Shown one piece after another: positions 7,613 to 16,203 of a stretch of DNA of 64,000 nucleotides. The notes below the pieces were generated by a model. The model ran no database searches, was not told the origin of the DNA, and was given only the letters and a program-made list of their open reading frames with translations. Numbering within the stretch: position 1 is the first letter of the stretch; the number at the start of each line of letters is the position of its first letter. Source of the stretch: Aldehydirespirator sp965116665 (GTDB lineage: Bacteria; Actinomycetota; Acidimicrobiia; Acidimicrobiales; Aldehydirespiratoraceae); contig OZ220709.1 of NCBI GenBank assembly GCA_965116665.1, positions 3,162,001 to 3,226,000 on the forward strand, given 5' to 3'. A program made the position numbers and the translations under genes.

Positions 7613-9148
7613 CTAGTTGATGGCCTTGGTCATGCCTTCCCAGTAGGGGGCCCGCAGCTTGAACTTCTGGAGCTTGCCGGTGGCGGTGCGGGCCAACTCG
7701 TCGCGCATCTCCACCGAGGTCGGGCACTTGTAGTGGGCGATGCGGTCGCGGCAGTGGGCGATCAGCTCGTCGGGCGTGGCGTCGGATCCGGGGGCCAGCA
7801 CCACCAGCGCCTTGACCGTCTCGCCCCACTTCTCGTGGGGCACGCCTATCACGGCCACCTCGGCCACGGCCGGATGCGAGAACAGGGCGTCCTCCACCTC
7901 GATGGACGACACGTTCTCGCCTCCGGAGATGATCACGTCCTTCTTGCGGTCGGTGATCATGTAGTAGCCGTCGTCGTCGAGGTACCCCCCGTCGCCGGTA
8001 TGGAACCAGCCGTCGACGATGGCCTCCGCGGTGGCTTCCGGCTGCTCCCAGTACCCCTCGAGCACATGGTTGCAGCGGGCCAGCAGCTCGCCGTCGGATG
8101 CCACCTCCATGCGCACCCCCAGCGCCGGCGCCCCGGCGCGGGACAGCTTGCGGGCCCTAGCGTCCGGCGACAGGTGGTCCCACTCGGCCCGGCTGCGGTT
8201 CATGGTGAGCAGCGGGGCGGTCTCGGTGAGCCCGTAGATCTGGATGAACTCCCACCCCAGCTCGGTCTCCACCCGCTCGATGGTGCGGGTGGGCGGGGGC
8301 GCGCCGGCCACCACGATGCGGGTGCGGCCCGCGCCGGGGATCGGTCCGTCCCACTCGGCGGCCGCGTCGAGGATGGCGGCCACCACCGCGGGCGCCCCGC
8401 ACATGATGGTGATCCCGTGGGCGTCCACCCGGCGCAGGATCTCCGCCCCGTCCACCTTGCGCAGAACCACCTGCCTGGTGCCCATGCCGACCTGCGCGTA
8501 GGGCATGCCCCAGCCGTTGCAGTGGAACATGGGCAGGGTGTGCAGGTAGACGTCACGGTCGCTGACCGAGGCCTGCCAGCCGAACATGGCCGCGTTGAGC
8601 CAGAGGCTGCGATGGGTCTGCTCCACCCCCTTGGGCCGGGCGGTGGTGCCCGAGGTGTAGTTGACGACCGCGGTCTCGTCCTCGTTCGGCTCCCACGGCT
8701 GCGGGGTCTCGCCGAGGCGGAACAGGGCCTCATCGGACTCGGCGCCGAGCACGAACTTGTGGCGGCACGGGATCGGGTCCAGCGTCTCGGCCAGCTCGGG
8801 ATCCACCAGCAGCACGTCGGCCCCGCAGTGGTCGACTATGTAGGACACCTCGTCACCGCTGAGCCGGAAGTTGATGGGCACGAAGATGCGGCCGTTGCCG
8901 CTGACCCCCCAGAAGCAGGTGAGCAGCCGTCCGGCGTTGTGGGACACCATCGCCACCCGGCCCCCCATCGGCACGCCGAGCGCGTCGAGGCCGGCACCGG
9001 TGGCGTCGGACAGCTCACCGAGGCGCGAGAAGGTCGCTTCGCCCATCGAGGGAGCGGGCTGGTCGGGCTCGTCGACGAAGGCGACCCGGTCCGGGTAGAC
9101 GGCCAGGGCCCGGTCGAGGTGGTCACGTACGGTGAGGGGAACCTTCAT
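7613..9148 (-). CDS. acyl-CoA synthetase (AMP-forming ligase)
   Basis: A 511-residue member of the ANL superfamily. It has the phosphate-binding motif YTSGTTARPKG (about residues 161-171), the aromatic motif YGLTETAPLL, the GWFHTGDGGYLDDDGYYMI hinge, DRKKDVIISGGENV and the C-terminal catalytic lysine in ATGKLQKFKLR. It activates a carboxylic acid as an acyl-adenylate and transfers it to CoA. ATG 9148 is chosen because the open frame upstream runs into the divergent binding-protein gene. The acid could be a fatty acid or a ring-cleavage product. The 124 bases beyond its stop (7489-7612) hold nothing I recognise. Confidence 0.92.
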   Translation of the reverse strand: MKVPLTVRDHLDRALAVYPDRVAFVDEPDQPAPSMGEATFSRLGELSDATGAGLDALGVPMGGRVAMVSHNAGRLLTCFWGVSGNGRIFVPINFRLSGDEVSYIVDHCGADVLLVDPELAETLDPIPCRHKFVLGAESDEALFRLGETPQPWEPNEDETAVVNYTSGTTARPKGVEQTHRSLWLNAAMFGWQASVSDRDVYLHTLPMFHCNGWGMPYAQVGMGTRQVVLRKVDGAEILRRVDAHGITIMCGAPAVVAAILDAAAEWDGPIPGAGRTRIVVAGAPPPTRTIERVETELGWEFIQIYGLTETAPLLTMNRSRAEWDHLSPDARARKLSRAGAPALGVRMEVASDGELLARCNHVLEGYWEQPEATAEAIVDGWFHTGDGGYLDDDGYYMITDRKKDVIISGGENVSSIEVEDALFSHPAVAEVAVIGVPHEKWGETVKALVVLAPGSDATPDELIAHCRDRIAHYKCPTSVEMRDELARTATGKLQKFKLRAPYWEGMTKAIN

Positions 9149-9239
9149 GGCCTCATGATGGCAGCACCGGCCCGCGCCGCGCACCCCGGAAACGCAACTA
9201 GCTTCTGACACGCTGCGCAGGCGAGCCGGGAGGCTGGAC

Positions 9240-10478
9240 ATGAAGCGCGTTGGACTGGCCCTGATGATGGTCCTGCTCGCCGGGCTGGCGATGTCGGCGG
9301 CCTGCAGCGGCACGGCCGACGACTCGACCGGTTCGGCCGGCACGGCCTCGGGCGAGTTCGACGGGACGGTCCGGCTGGGAGCATCGGTGAGCGAGACGGG
9401 ACAGTTCGCGGCCGAGGGCAAGGACACCCGGCAGGGCTACGACACCTGGCTGCGCTGGGTGAACGAGATCCACGGCGGCATCCGCGTCGGCGACCAGCGC
9501 TACCGGGCCGAGATCGTCTACCACGACGACGAGTCCGACGCCGATACCGCCGGCAGCCTTACCCAGCGCCTCATCGACGACGACGGGGTCGATTTCCTGC
9601 TGGGCCCCTACTCGAGCGGCCTCACCGCACCTGCCAGCGCCGTCGCCGAGGCCAATGACAGGTTGATGGTGGAGGGCAGCGGCGCCTCCGACGCCTTGTT
9701 CGAGCGCGGCTTCCGGAACCTGTTCCTGGTGGCCACCATCGCCAGCGACTACACCGGCTCCAGCATCGAGGCCCTGGCGGCCCGGGGGGCCCGCACTGCG
9801 GTCGTCGCCCACGAGGACACGTTGTTCGCCACCGCGGTGGGCGAGGGCGCGGTCCGTCACCTTGAGGCCAACGGCATCGAGGTGCTGGCCGTCGAGGCCT
9901 ACGCCGAGGGAATCCAGGACGTGTCGGCCATCATGACGGAGTTCCGCGACCTCGACCCCGATCTGTTCGTCGGGGGAGGCCACTACAACGACGCCGTGCT
10001 GTTCGTGAGCTCGGCCAAGGAGATCGGCTTCGAGCCCGACGGCATGCTGATCACCGCCGGCCCGTCCAATCCCAGGCTGGTCGCCGAGCTGGGCCGCGAC
10101 GTCGACGGCGTGCTCGGTCCGACCCAGTGGGAGCCGTCCATGGCCTACTCCGGCCCGTACTTCGGGACGGCCGCCGACTATTCCGGCTACTACGAGAGCC
10201 TCTGGGGCGAGCCGCCGGTGTACCAGGCCGCCAGCGCCACCGCTGCCGCGCTGGCTCTGCATCTCGCCATCGAGGCCGCCGGATCGATCGACACCGACGC
10301 AGTCCGGGCCGCGCTGCGGGAGCTGTCGGCGGACACCTTCTACGGACCGATCAACTTCGACGAGCGGGGCGTCAACGTCGGCAAGCCGATGGGCACGGTC
10401 CAGATTCTGGACGGCGAGATCGTGGTCGTGGCCCCCGAGGAGGCGGCCACGGCCCAGATCCAGTACCCCCTCGGCTAG
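9240..10478 (+). CDS. periplasmic binding lipoprotein, branched-chain amino acid type (Peripla_BP_6)
   Basis: A 412-residue lipoprotein. The signal segment has a lipobox-like end (LAMSAAC, Cys22), followed by a low-complexity Asp/Ser/Gly linker. The mature domain is a type I periplasmic binding fold: VRLGASVSETGQFAAEGKDTRQGYDTW, DDESDADTAGSLTQRL and LLGPYSSGLTAPASAV. Such proteins bind amino acids, amides or aromatic acids for Liv-type ABC importers. A GGGAGG ribosome site precedes ATG 9240. No permease or ATPase is adjacent, so it is an orphan binding protein or pairs with one elsewhere. It diverges from the acyl-CoA ligase across 91 bases. Confidence 0.88.
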   Translation: MKRVGLALMMVLLAGLAMSAACSGTADDSTGSAGTASGEFDGTVRLGASVSETGQFAAEGKDTRQGYDTWLRWVNEIHGGIRVGDQRYRAEIVYHDDESDADTAGSLTQRLIDDDGVDFLLGPYSSGLTAPASAVAEANDRLMVEGSGASDALFERGFRNLFLVATIASDYTGSSIEALAARGARTAVVAHEDTLFATAVGEGAVRHLEANGIEVLAVEAYAEGIQDVSAIMTEFRDLDPDLFVGGGHYNDAVLFVSSAKEIGFEPDGMLITAGPSNPRLVAELGRDVDGVLGPTQWEPSMAYSGPYFGTAADYSGYYESLWGEPPVYQAASATAAALALHLAIEAAGSIDTDAVRAALRELSADTFYGPINFDERGVNVGKPMGTVQILDGEIVVVAPEEAATAQIQYPLG

Positions 10479-10503
10479 CCGGCCGGCCCGAGCGGGGGCG
10501 GGC

Positions 10504-10543
10504 GGGGTCAGCCTCGCAGGACGGGGGTCAGCCTCGCAGGACG
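10504..10543. repeat. 21-bp tandem duplication spanning the VWA gene stop codon
   Basis: GGGGTCAGCCTCGCAGGAC occurs at 10504-10522 and 10525-10543, a 21-base period. Each copy carries the last codons and TGA stop of the VWA gene, so the stop context is doubled in frame. Confidence 0.85.
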
Positions 10544-11439
10544 GAGGCGATCGCTTCGGGGATGGATCGGGGACCCGCGATGGCCGCGAACCGGGCGTTG
10601 GCGGCCGCCGCGAAGGCCTCGGCGTCGGCCGAGTCGCCCGCCGGCGCGATCACGCACAGCTCGTCGAGGCGGCGGGCCGCGGTCACCGGATCGCCCCCCG
10701 CGGTGGCCCGGCAGTCCGACAGCAGCACCGCCACCCTGCGGCGGGCGGTGCCGCGGGCCAGCTGGGTCCGGGCTGCGTCCAGCGCAGCCGCAAGGTCGGT
10801 GGTGCCGTAGCCGCGCAGCCGCAGCATGTCGTCGACCACCTCGAGCGCCGGACGATCGCGGTCGGCGGACTTGATGGCCACGACCCGGTCGCCGAAGGCC
10901 AGCGCCGACCACTGCTGGGGCGCTCGCAGGGCGCAGGCGGCCGCGGCCACCGCGGCCGAGGCCAGCCTGGGGCCGCCCATCGATCCCGACCGGTCCACGA
11001 TCAGGCTGATCGCAGTGGCGGGACGCTGCCAGCGCTGCACCCACAGCTCCTCGAGCCGGACCGGACGGCCCGCGGCCTTGCCCTCGAGCAGACCGTCGAG
11101 GCTGCGGTCGAGGTCGATGTCGCCGGAGCAGCGGTCGGCCCGTCCGCTCTCCAGACGGCCGACGCCGCCCGCCGACGCTGCTCCGGCCCGGGCCAGGTCG
11201 AGCGCGAGGCGGCCCGCCAGCCGGGCCGCCAGCGCGGCCATCCTGCGGTCGGCGGCCGCCGCCATGTCGGCCAGCAGGGCCAGGGTCTGGTCGGGGTCGG
11301 TCGAGGCCTGCACGGCCACCTCGGTCGCGTCCAGGGTCCCCGTCTCGGGGCTCAGCAGCCGGAAACCGGGCTGGCCCTCGTAGTGGCCGCGGGGCGTGGT
11401 GCGCACCCGCTCGGCGTCCAGCGCCTCGCGGGCCCGCAT
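10528..11439 (-). CDS. von Willebrand factor A domain protein, MoxR partner
   Basis: About 303 residues from ATG 11439. The second half is a VWA domain with the metal-binding MIDAS motif D-x-S-x-S (IVDRSGSMGG, near residues 146-155), a downstream threonine in GYGTTDLA and an Asp in VAVLLSDCRA. The N-terminal half is Ala/Arg-rich and helical. MoxR/VWA pairs act as metal-insertion or complex-assembly chaperones. It begins 12 bases after the MoxR stop on the same strand. The open frame continues upstream into MoxR, so the start is inferred. Confidence 0.85.
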   Translation of the reverse strand: MRAREALDAERVRTTPRGHYEGQPGFRLLSPETGTLDATEVAVQASTDPDQTLALLADMAAAADRRMAALAARLAGRLALDLARAGAASAGGVGRLESGRADRCSGDIDLDRSLDGLLEGKAAGRPVRLEELWVQRWQRPATAISLIVDRSGSMGGPRLASAAVAAAACALRAPQQWSALAFGDRVVAIKSADRDRPALEVVDDMLRLRGYGTTDLAAALDAARTQLARGTARRRVAVLLSDCRATAGGDPVTAARRLDELCVIAPAGDSADAEAFAAAANARFAAIAGPRSIPEAIASVLRG

Positions 11440-11450
11440 CCCTTCGAGGA

Positions 11451-12500
11451 CTAGCCCTCCGGGCTGGTCGCCCCGGCGGGGGCCGGGGCTTTTCCCGCGG
11501 CTGGCACCAACGACTCGGCGGGCGGGTCCGTGCTGGCCTGCTCGGCGGCGAGCACCTCGGCCCACAGCTCGCGGACGATGGCCTCGGGGGTGCGGTCGCC
11601 CCCCTCGTGGAGCCGGATACGGCCGGTGAGCGCCATCAGGGCGGCGTCGAGCCCCACCCCGGGATCGTCGAGCGGCCGCCCTCGCAGGCCGCGCAGGCGG
11701 GTGGCCAGGTCGCACAGGTCCATGGCCCCCCGTACCGACGACCCCATCCTCACGTCCCGGTGGGTGCGGGTGGCCCGGGTGACCGCTACGGCCCGGGCCA
11801 CGGTGCGGGCGGCCGCCTCGCTGCCGCTGGGCAGGCTCTGGGCCCGCGACGCGACGATCTCACGCTCGTCGCGCCCGTCCTGGTAGCCCATCGACAGGTG
11901 GCAGATGCGGTCGTAGACCGCGCTGGACAGCCGCGACGTTCCCACCGTGTCGTACGGGTTCATGGCAGCCACCAGACGGAACCGGTCATCGGCGGCGATC
12001 CTGCCCACCCGGGGGAGGTGGAGCTCGCCCTCCGACATGACCCCGATGAGCAGGTTGACGGTCTCCTCGGGCACCCGGTTGAGCTCCTCCACATACAGCA
12101 GCGCCCCCTCCTGCATCGCTTCCAGGAGCGGGCCGGCCACGAAGGCGTCGCCGGTGTAGCCCTCCGAGAGCACCCGGGCCGGGTCGAACTGGCCCGCGAG
12201 CCGGGCCGGGGTCAGCTCGGCGTTGCCCTCAACGGTGACCAGCGGGACGTCCAGCGCCGCGGCCAGGGCCCGCAGCAGGGTCGTCTTGCCGGTGCCGGGC
12301 GGACCCTCCAGCAGCAGGTGGCGCCCGGCACCGACGGCGGCCACCACCAGCTCGACCTCGCGCCGGCGACCCACGACCGCGGCCCCGACCGCCTCGACCA
12401 GGCCACCGAGGGCGTCGTGGAGGCCGGAGGCGCCAGCCTCTTCAGTCAAAGACGATGACACCTCTGATGTTGCGGCCCTCGCGCAGATCCCGGTAGCCAT
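11451..12500 (-). CDS. MoxR-family AAA+ ATPase
   Basis: A 349-residue AAA+ protein. Walker A is GPPGTGKTT at residues 66-74; the Walker B position reads LLYVEELNR (about 134-142), with Glu where Asp is usual. Sensor-type VAAMNPYDTVGTSRLSSAVYDR follows. The long ATG start at 12500 overlaps the dehydrogenase gene by 59 bases. A TTG at 12449, overlapping that gene's stop, is an attractive alternative and would remove 17 residues. With the downstream VWA gene it forms a MoxR-VWA module that probably remodels or activates a metalloenzyme. The client is unknown. Confidence 0.88.
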   Translation of the reverse strand: MATGICARAATSEVSSSLTEEAGASGLHDALGGLVEAVGAAVVGRRREVELVVAAVGAGRHLLLEGPPGTGKTTLLRALAAALDVPLVTVEGNAELTPARLAGQFDPARVLSEGYTGDAFVAGPLLEAMQEGALLYVEELNRVPEETVNLLIGVMSEGELHLPRVGRIAADDRFRLVAAMNPYDTVGTSRLSSAVYDRICHLSMGYQDGRDEREIVASRAQSLPSGSEAAARTVARAVAVTRATRTHRDVRMGSSVRGAMDLCDLATRLRGLRGRPLDDPGVGLDAALMALTGRIRLHEGGDRTPEAIVRELWAEVLAAEQASTDPPAESLVPAAGKAPAPAGATSPEG

Positions 12501-13560
12501 CGTTCACCTCGTCCAGCGAGTATGTGGCACTCACGAAACTGTCGAGGTCGAGCTGGCCCTGGGTGTAGAGCGACAGCAGGTGCGGGATCTCCGAGCGGGG
12601 GCTGGCCGAACCGAACATCGAGCCCCTGAGCTGCTTGTTCAGCATGGCGAACTCGAACAGGTTGAACTTCACGTCCATCTGCTCCAGCGGGGCGACCGCG
12701 GCCACCACCACCGTTCCGCCCTTGCGGACCAGGAACTGGGCCGGGGCCAGCATCTCGCCGCTCATGACGCCGGGGGTGAGGACGACGCTGTCGGCCATCA
12801 CGCCGCCGGTGATGAGCCCGACCGTCTCGGTGGCCGCCTCCATGGACTCGGCGGTGTGGGTGGCGCCGAACTTGCCGGCCGCCTCCCGCTTGGATTCGGC
12901 CGGGTCGACGGCCACGATGTTGGAGGCCCCGGCGATCTTGGCCGCCTGCAGCGCGGCGCTGCCGAGCCCGCCGCAGCCCACCACCACCACGGTGTCGCCG
13001 GGCCGGACATCGGCCCGGTTGGCCACCGAACCGAAGCCGGTGGTGACCCCGCAGCTCACCAGCGCGGCGATGGCCGCGGGCACGTCGGGGTCGACCTTCA
13101 CCGCGGAGTCGACGCTCACCACCATGTGCTCGCTGAACGTGCCCAGCTTCAGCATCGGCGTGAGGTCGTTGCCGCCGGCATCGTGGTGGCGGAAGCCTCC
13201 CGCGGGCGGCATCATGCCGGGGGCCAGCAGGTGCATGCCGAGGTCGCAGAGGTGCTGCTGCCCGTCGGCGCACCATCGGCAGCGGCCGCACGACGGCACG
13301 AACGACGCCGAGATGTGGTCGCCCACGGCCAGCTCGGCCACCCCCTCGCCCACCTCGACGACCACTCCGGCGCCCTCGTGGCCGCCCACGATGGGCAGCG
13401 GCACCGGCATGGAGCCGTTGCGGGCGTGCTCGTCGGAGTGGCACATCCCGGCTGCGGTGGTCTTCACCAGCACCTCGCGGGGACCGGGGCCGTCGAGCTC
13501 GATCTCCTCGATGCTCCAGTCGGCGTCGGTCTCTCGCAGCACGGCTGCTCTGGTCTTCAC
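12442..13560 (-). CDS. zinc alcohol dehydrogenase, NDMA-dependent type
   Basis: A 372-residue medium-chain dehydrogenase. The catalytic zinc region is GMCHSDEHARNG followed by GHEGAGVVVEVGEGV. The structural zinc loop CGRCRWCADGQQHLC has four cysteines. The nucleotide site VVVVGCGGLGSAALQAA is present. The length and the MKTRAAVL-type N-terminus match the actinobacterial NDMA-dependent class, which holds a tightly bound nicotinamide and often serves redox-cofactor pathways. GTG 13560 is chosen because GGAGGTG lies just upstream; the frame runs further but has no conserved sequence there. The MoxR gene follows on the same strand. Confidence 0.9.
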   Translation of the reverse strand: MKTRAAVLRETDADWSIEEIELDGPGPREVLVKTTAAGMCHSDEHARNGSMPVPLPIVGGHEGAGVVVEVGEGVAELAVGDHISASFVPSCGRCRWCADGQQHLCDLGMHLLAPGMMPPAGGFRHHDAGGNDLTPMLKLGTFSEHMVVSVDSAVKVDPDVPAAIAALVSCGVTTGFGSVANRADVRPGDTVVVVGCGGLGSAALQAAKIAGASNIVAVDPAESKREAAGKFGATHTAESMEAATETVGLITGGVMADSVVLTPGVMSGEMLAPAQFLVRKGGTVVVAAVAPLEQMDVKFNLFEFAMLNKQLRGSMFGSASPRSEIPHLLSLYTQGQLDLDSFVSATYSLDEVNDGYRDLREGRNIRGVIVFD

Positions 13561-13708
13561 TCGGCACCTCCACCGGACTCGGACCCGCGACGCTAGCGCG
13601 ATCGGTGCAACCCCGCGACGGGCTCGGGCGCTGGTCGCGGCCTCGCCAGTGCGGGGTATGTGAAGATGTGCAACTCTGATCGGAAGCTCACGGACAAGGA
13701 GCGCTGCG

Positions 13709-14896
13709 ATGACGACGGGACCGCTCTCGGGCACACGGGTGATCGATCTGACCCAGGTGCTGGCCGGGCCCACCGCGACCATGCTGCTGGCCGATCTCGG
13801 CGCGGAGGTGATCAAGGTGGAGCCGCCCGGCGTCGGCGACCTGTCGCGTATGGCCCGCTACGCCAAGGGCGGCATCAACAGCACCGTCGCCAACGCCAAC
13901 CGGGGCAAGCGGTCGATCCAGATCGACCTGTCCACCGGGGCGGGCCGCGACCTGGGCCTGCGACTCCTGGCCGGTTGCGACGTGGCCGTCCAGAACATGC
14001 GGCCCGGGGTCCTGGACAGCCTGGGAATGGGTTACGAGCACGCGGCCGCGGTCAACCCTGAGATCATCTACTGCTCGATGTCGGGCTACGGGTCGAGCGG
14101 CCCCTACGCCGGCCGGGCCGCCTACGACCCCATCATCCAGGCCGTGACCGGCTACGTGGCCCTCCAGGTGAACCCTGAGATCCCCATCCCGGACCTGGTC
14201 CGCAACGGGCTGGTGGACAAGGCCTCGGGCTGGATGGCCGCGCTGGCCATCGTGTCGGCCCTGCTGGCCCGGGCCCAGGGCAACGGCGGCCAACACATCG
14301 ACCTGTCGATGCTCGACACCGCGGTGCAGTTCCTGTGGCCCGACGGCGGCATGGCCGACACCCTCCTCGACGACGACGCTGGCGAGGGCACCCGCCTGTC
14401 CACCCTGTACCGGCTCACACCGTGCGCCGACGGCCACATCGTGTACTTCGTGGTGAGCGACAAGCAGTTCCACGGCCTCTACCGGGCCCTGGGGCGCGAT
14501 GACTGGATCGAGCACCCGCAGTGGGGCACCCACGAGGGCCGCCGCGGCCGCTCCGAGGAGCTCGGGGCGCTCCTGGAAGAGGAGTTCGGCCGGTGGAGGG
14601 TCGCCGACCTGGTGCCCCGGATGCACGAGAACTCCGTGCCGTGCGGGGAGGTCGCCGCGGTGGAGGACCTGCACGCCGACCCCCAGATCCGCCACAACGA
14701 GACCCTCGTGGAGTGGGACCATCCGACTGCGGGTCGGATCCGTCAGGCCCGGCTGGCCCCCCGGTTCTCGACCACCCAGCCCCAGTTCCGCCCCTCGGTG
14801 CCGACGCTCAACGAGCACGCCGACGAGATCCTGGCCGAGCTGGGACTCGGCACCGGCGAGATCGAGGACCTCCGCCGGGCCGGCGCCGTCTTCTGA
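13709..14896 (+). CDS. CaiB/BaiF family (class III) CoA transferase
   Basis: A 395-residue protein with the family signature at the N-terminus (LSGTRVIDLTQVLAGPTATMLLADLGAEVIKVE, residues 6-38), then NRGKRSIQIDL and the conserved NPEIIYCSMSGYGSSGPYAG. The catalytic Asp is probably the one in RNGLVDKASGW near residue 173. These enzymes move CoA between carboxylic acids through an enzyme-acyl anhydride. An AAGGAG site lies 8-12 bases before ATG 13709. It diverges from the dehydrogenase and precedes the amidohydrolase by 67 bases. The acid substrate is unknown. Confidence 0.9.
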   Translation: MTTGPLSGTRVIDLTQVLAGPTATMLLADLGAEVIKVEPPGVGDLSRMARYAKGGINSTVANANRGKRSIQIDLSTGAGRDLGLRLLAGCDVAVQNMRPGVLDSLGMGYEHAAAVNPEIIYCSMSGYGSSGPYAGRAAYDPIIQAVTGYVALQVNPEIPIPDLVRNGLVDKASGWMAALAIVSALLARAQGNGGQHIDLSMLDTAVQFLWPDGGMADTLLDDDAGEGTRLSTLYRLTPCADGHIVYFVVSDKQFHGLYRALGRDDWIEHPQWGTHEGRRGRSEELGALLEEEFGRWRVADLVPRMHENSVPCGEVAAVEDLHADPQIRHNETLVEWDHPTAGRIRQARLAPRFSTTQPQFRPSVPTLNEHADEILAELGLGTGEIEDLRRAGAVF

Positions 14897-14963
14897 CTGC
14901 GGCTTTCATCGCGAAACCCCGCGATAATCGCCGGCAACCGCGAAGAGAGCAGGGGACGGGTTC

Positions 14964-16199
14964 GTGAGAGTGCTGCGCAATGCACGGCTGATCGGCGGCC
15001 GCAGCGTCGACGTGCAGATCGATACCGATGACGGCACGATCGCAAGCGTCGCCGCCGCGGGCTCGACCGTGATCGAGGACGGCACCGAGGTTGACGACCT
15101 GGGCGGCTGGCTGCTGGTGCCGGCTATGGCCGAGCCCCACGCCCACCTCGACAAGGCCCTGACCGCGGATGAGGTGCCCAACCCCAAGGGTGATCTCATG
15201 GGGGCGATCCAGGCCTGGTTCGCAGCTGCGGAGAAGGGGCGGCTGTCCTACGAACGGACGGTGGAGCGGGCCACGCAGGCTTTCGAGTTGCTGCTGGTAC
15301 ACGGGGTGACTGCGGTGCGAACCCATATCAACGTCACCGCCGACATCGGCATCGTCAGCGTCCTGGCCGTGCAGGAAGCGGCCCGGGCCATGGAAGGCCT
15401 CATCGACTTCCAGATGGTGGCCCTGACCGGTTGGCCGATGACCGGTCCCGACAGCGCCGACAACGTGCGTGCGTTGGAAGAGGCCGTCGAGGCCGGGGTC
15501 GATCTCGTGGGAGGCTGCCCGAACCTCCAGGACGACCCGCCGGCCCACATCTCCGACGTGTTGGCGCTGGCCACCTCGGCGGGCATCGACATCGACCTCC
15601 ACACCGATGAGACGCTCGACCCCTCCGTGCTGACGCTGCGGGAACTGGCCCGCCAGGTGAGCGCCAAGGGCTTCGACGGGCTGGTGGCTGCGAGCCACTG
15701 TGTCAGCCTGGGAATGCAGCCGCCCGACGTGCAGGCCGCGGTGGCCGCCGAGGTCGCGGCGGCGGGCATCTCGGTGATCACCCTGCCCCAGACCAATCTG
15801 TTCCTGCAGGGCCGCGACGACCCGGTGGCAACCCCCCGGGGGCTCACCGCTGTCGACCCGTTGCTGGATGCGGGTGCAGTGGTGGCCGCGGGGGCCGACA
15901 ACGTGCAGGATCCGTTCAACCTTGTGGGCCGCAGCGACCCGCTGGAGACGGCCGCGCTGATGGTGATGGCCGGGCATCGACTCCCTGCCGACGCCTTCGA
16001 CATGGTGTCCAACACCTCCCGGCGGGTGATGGGCCTGGCCCCGGTCAATTTCGAGCCCGGCGATCCGGCCGACCTGGTGGCCATAGACGCGCCGTCGCTG
16101 CGGGGCGCGGTGGCCGATGCCCCGATGTCGCGGCGGGTCTACCGCAGGGGCCGGCTGGTGGCCTCAGCCGACCAGCAGACCCGCGTCCACCGGCCCTGA
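14964..16199 (+). CDS. amidohydrolase of the cytosine deaminase-like family
   Basis: A 411-residue metal-dependent hydrolase starting at GTG 14964. Metal ligands follow the cytosine deaminase layout: His59 and His61 in EPHAHLDKA, His near residue 213 in DLHTDET, His in SHC near 243, and Asp near 313 in GADNVQDPF. The typical N-terminal LRNARLIGGRSVDVQI strand and C-terminal DPADLVAIDA close the composite barrel. It probably deaminates or hydrolyses a cyclic amide or N-heterocycle. Neighbours (CoA transferase, Rieske oxygenase) suggest a catabolic rather than salvage role, which is inference. Confidence 0.85.
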   Translation: MRVLRNARLIGGRSVDVQIDTDDGTIASVAAAGSTVIEDGTEVDDLGGWLLVPAMAEPHAHLDKALTADEVPNPKGDLMGAIQAWFAAAEKGRLSYERTVERATQAFELLLVHGVTAVRTHINVTADIGIVSVLAVQEAARAMEGLIDFQMVALTGWPMTGPDSADNVRALEEAVEAGVDLVGGCPNLQDDPPAHISDVLALATSAGIDIDLHTDETLDPSVLTLRELARQVSAKGFDGLVAASHCVSLGMQPPDVQAAVAAEVAAAGISVITLPQTNLFLQGRDDPVATPRGLTAVDPLLDAGAVVAAGADNVQDPFNLVGRSDPLETAALMVMAGHRLPADAFDMVSNTSRRVMGLAPVNFEPGDPADLVAIDAPSLRGAVADAPMSRRVYRRGRLVASADQQTRVHRP

Positions 16200-16203
16200 A
16201 CCC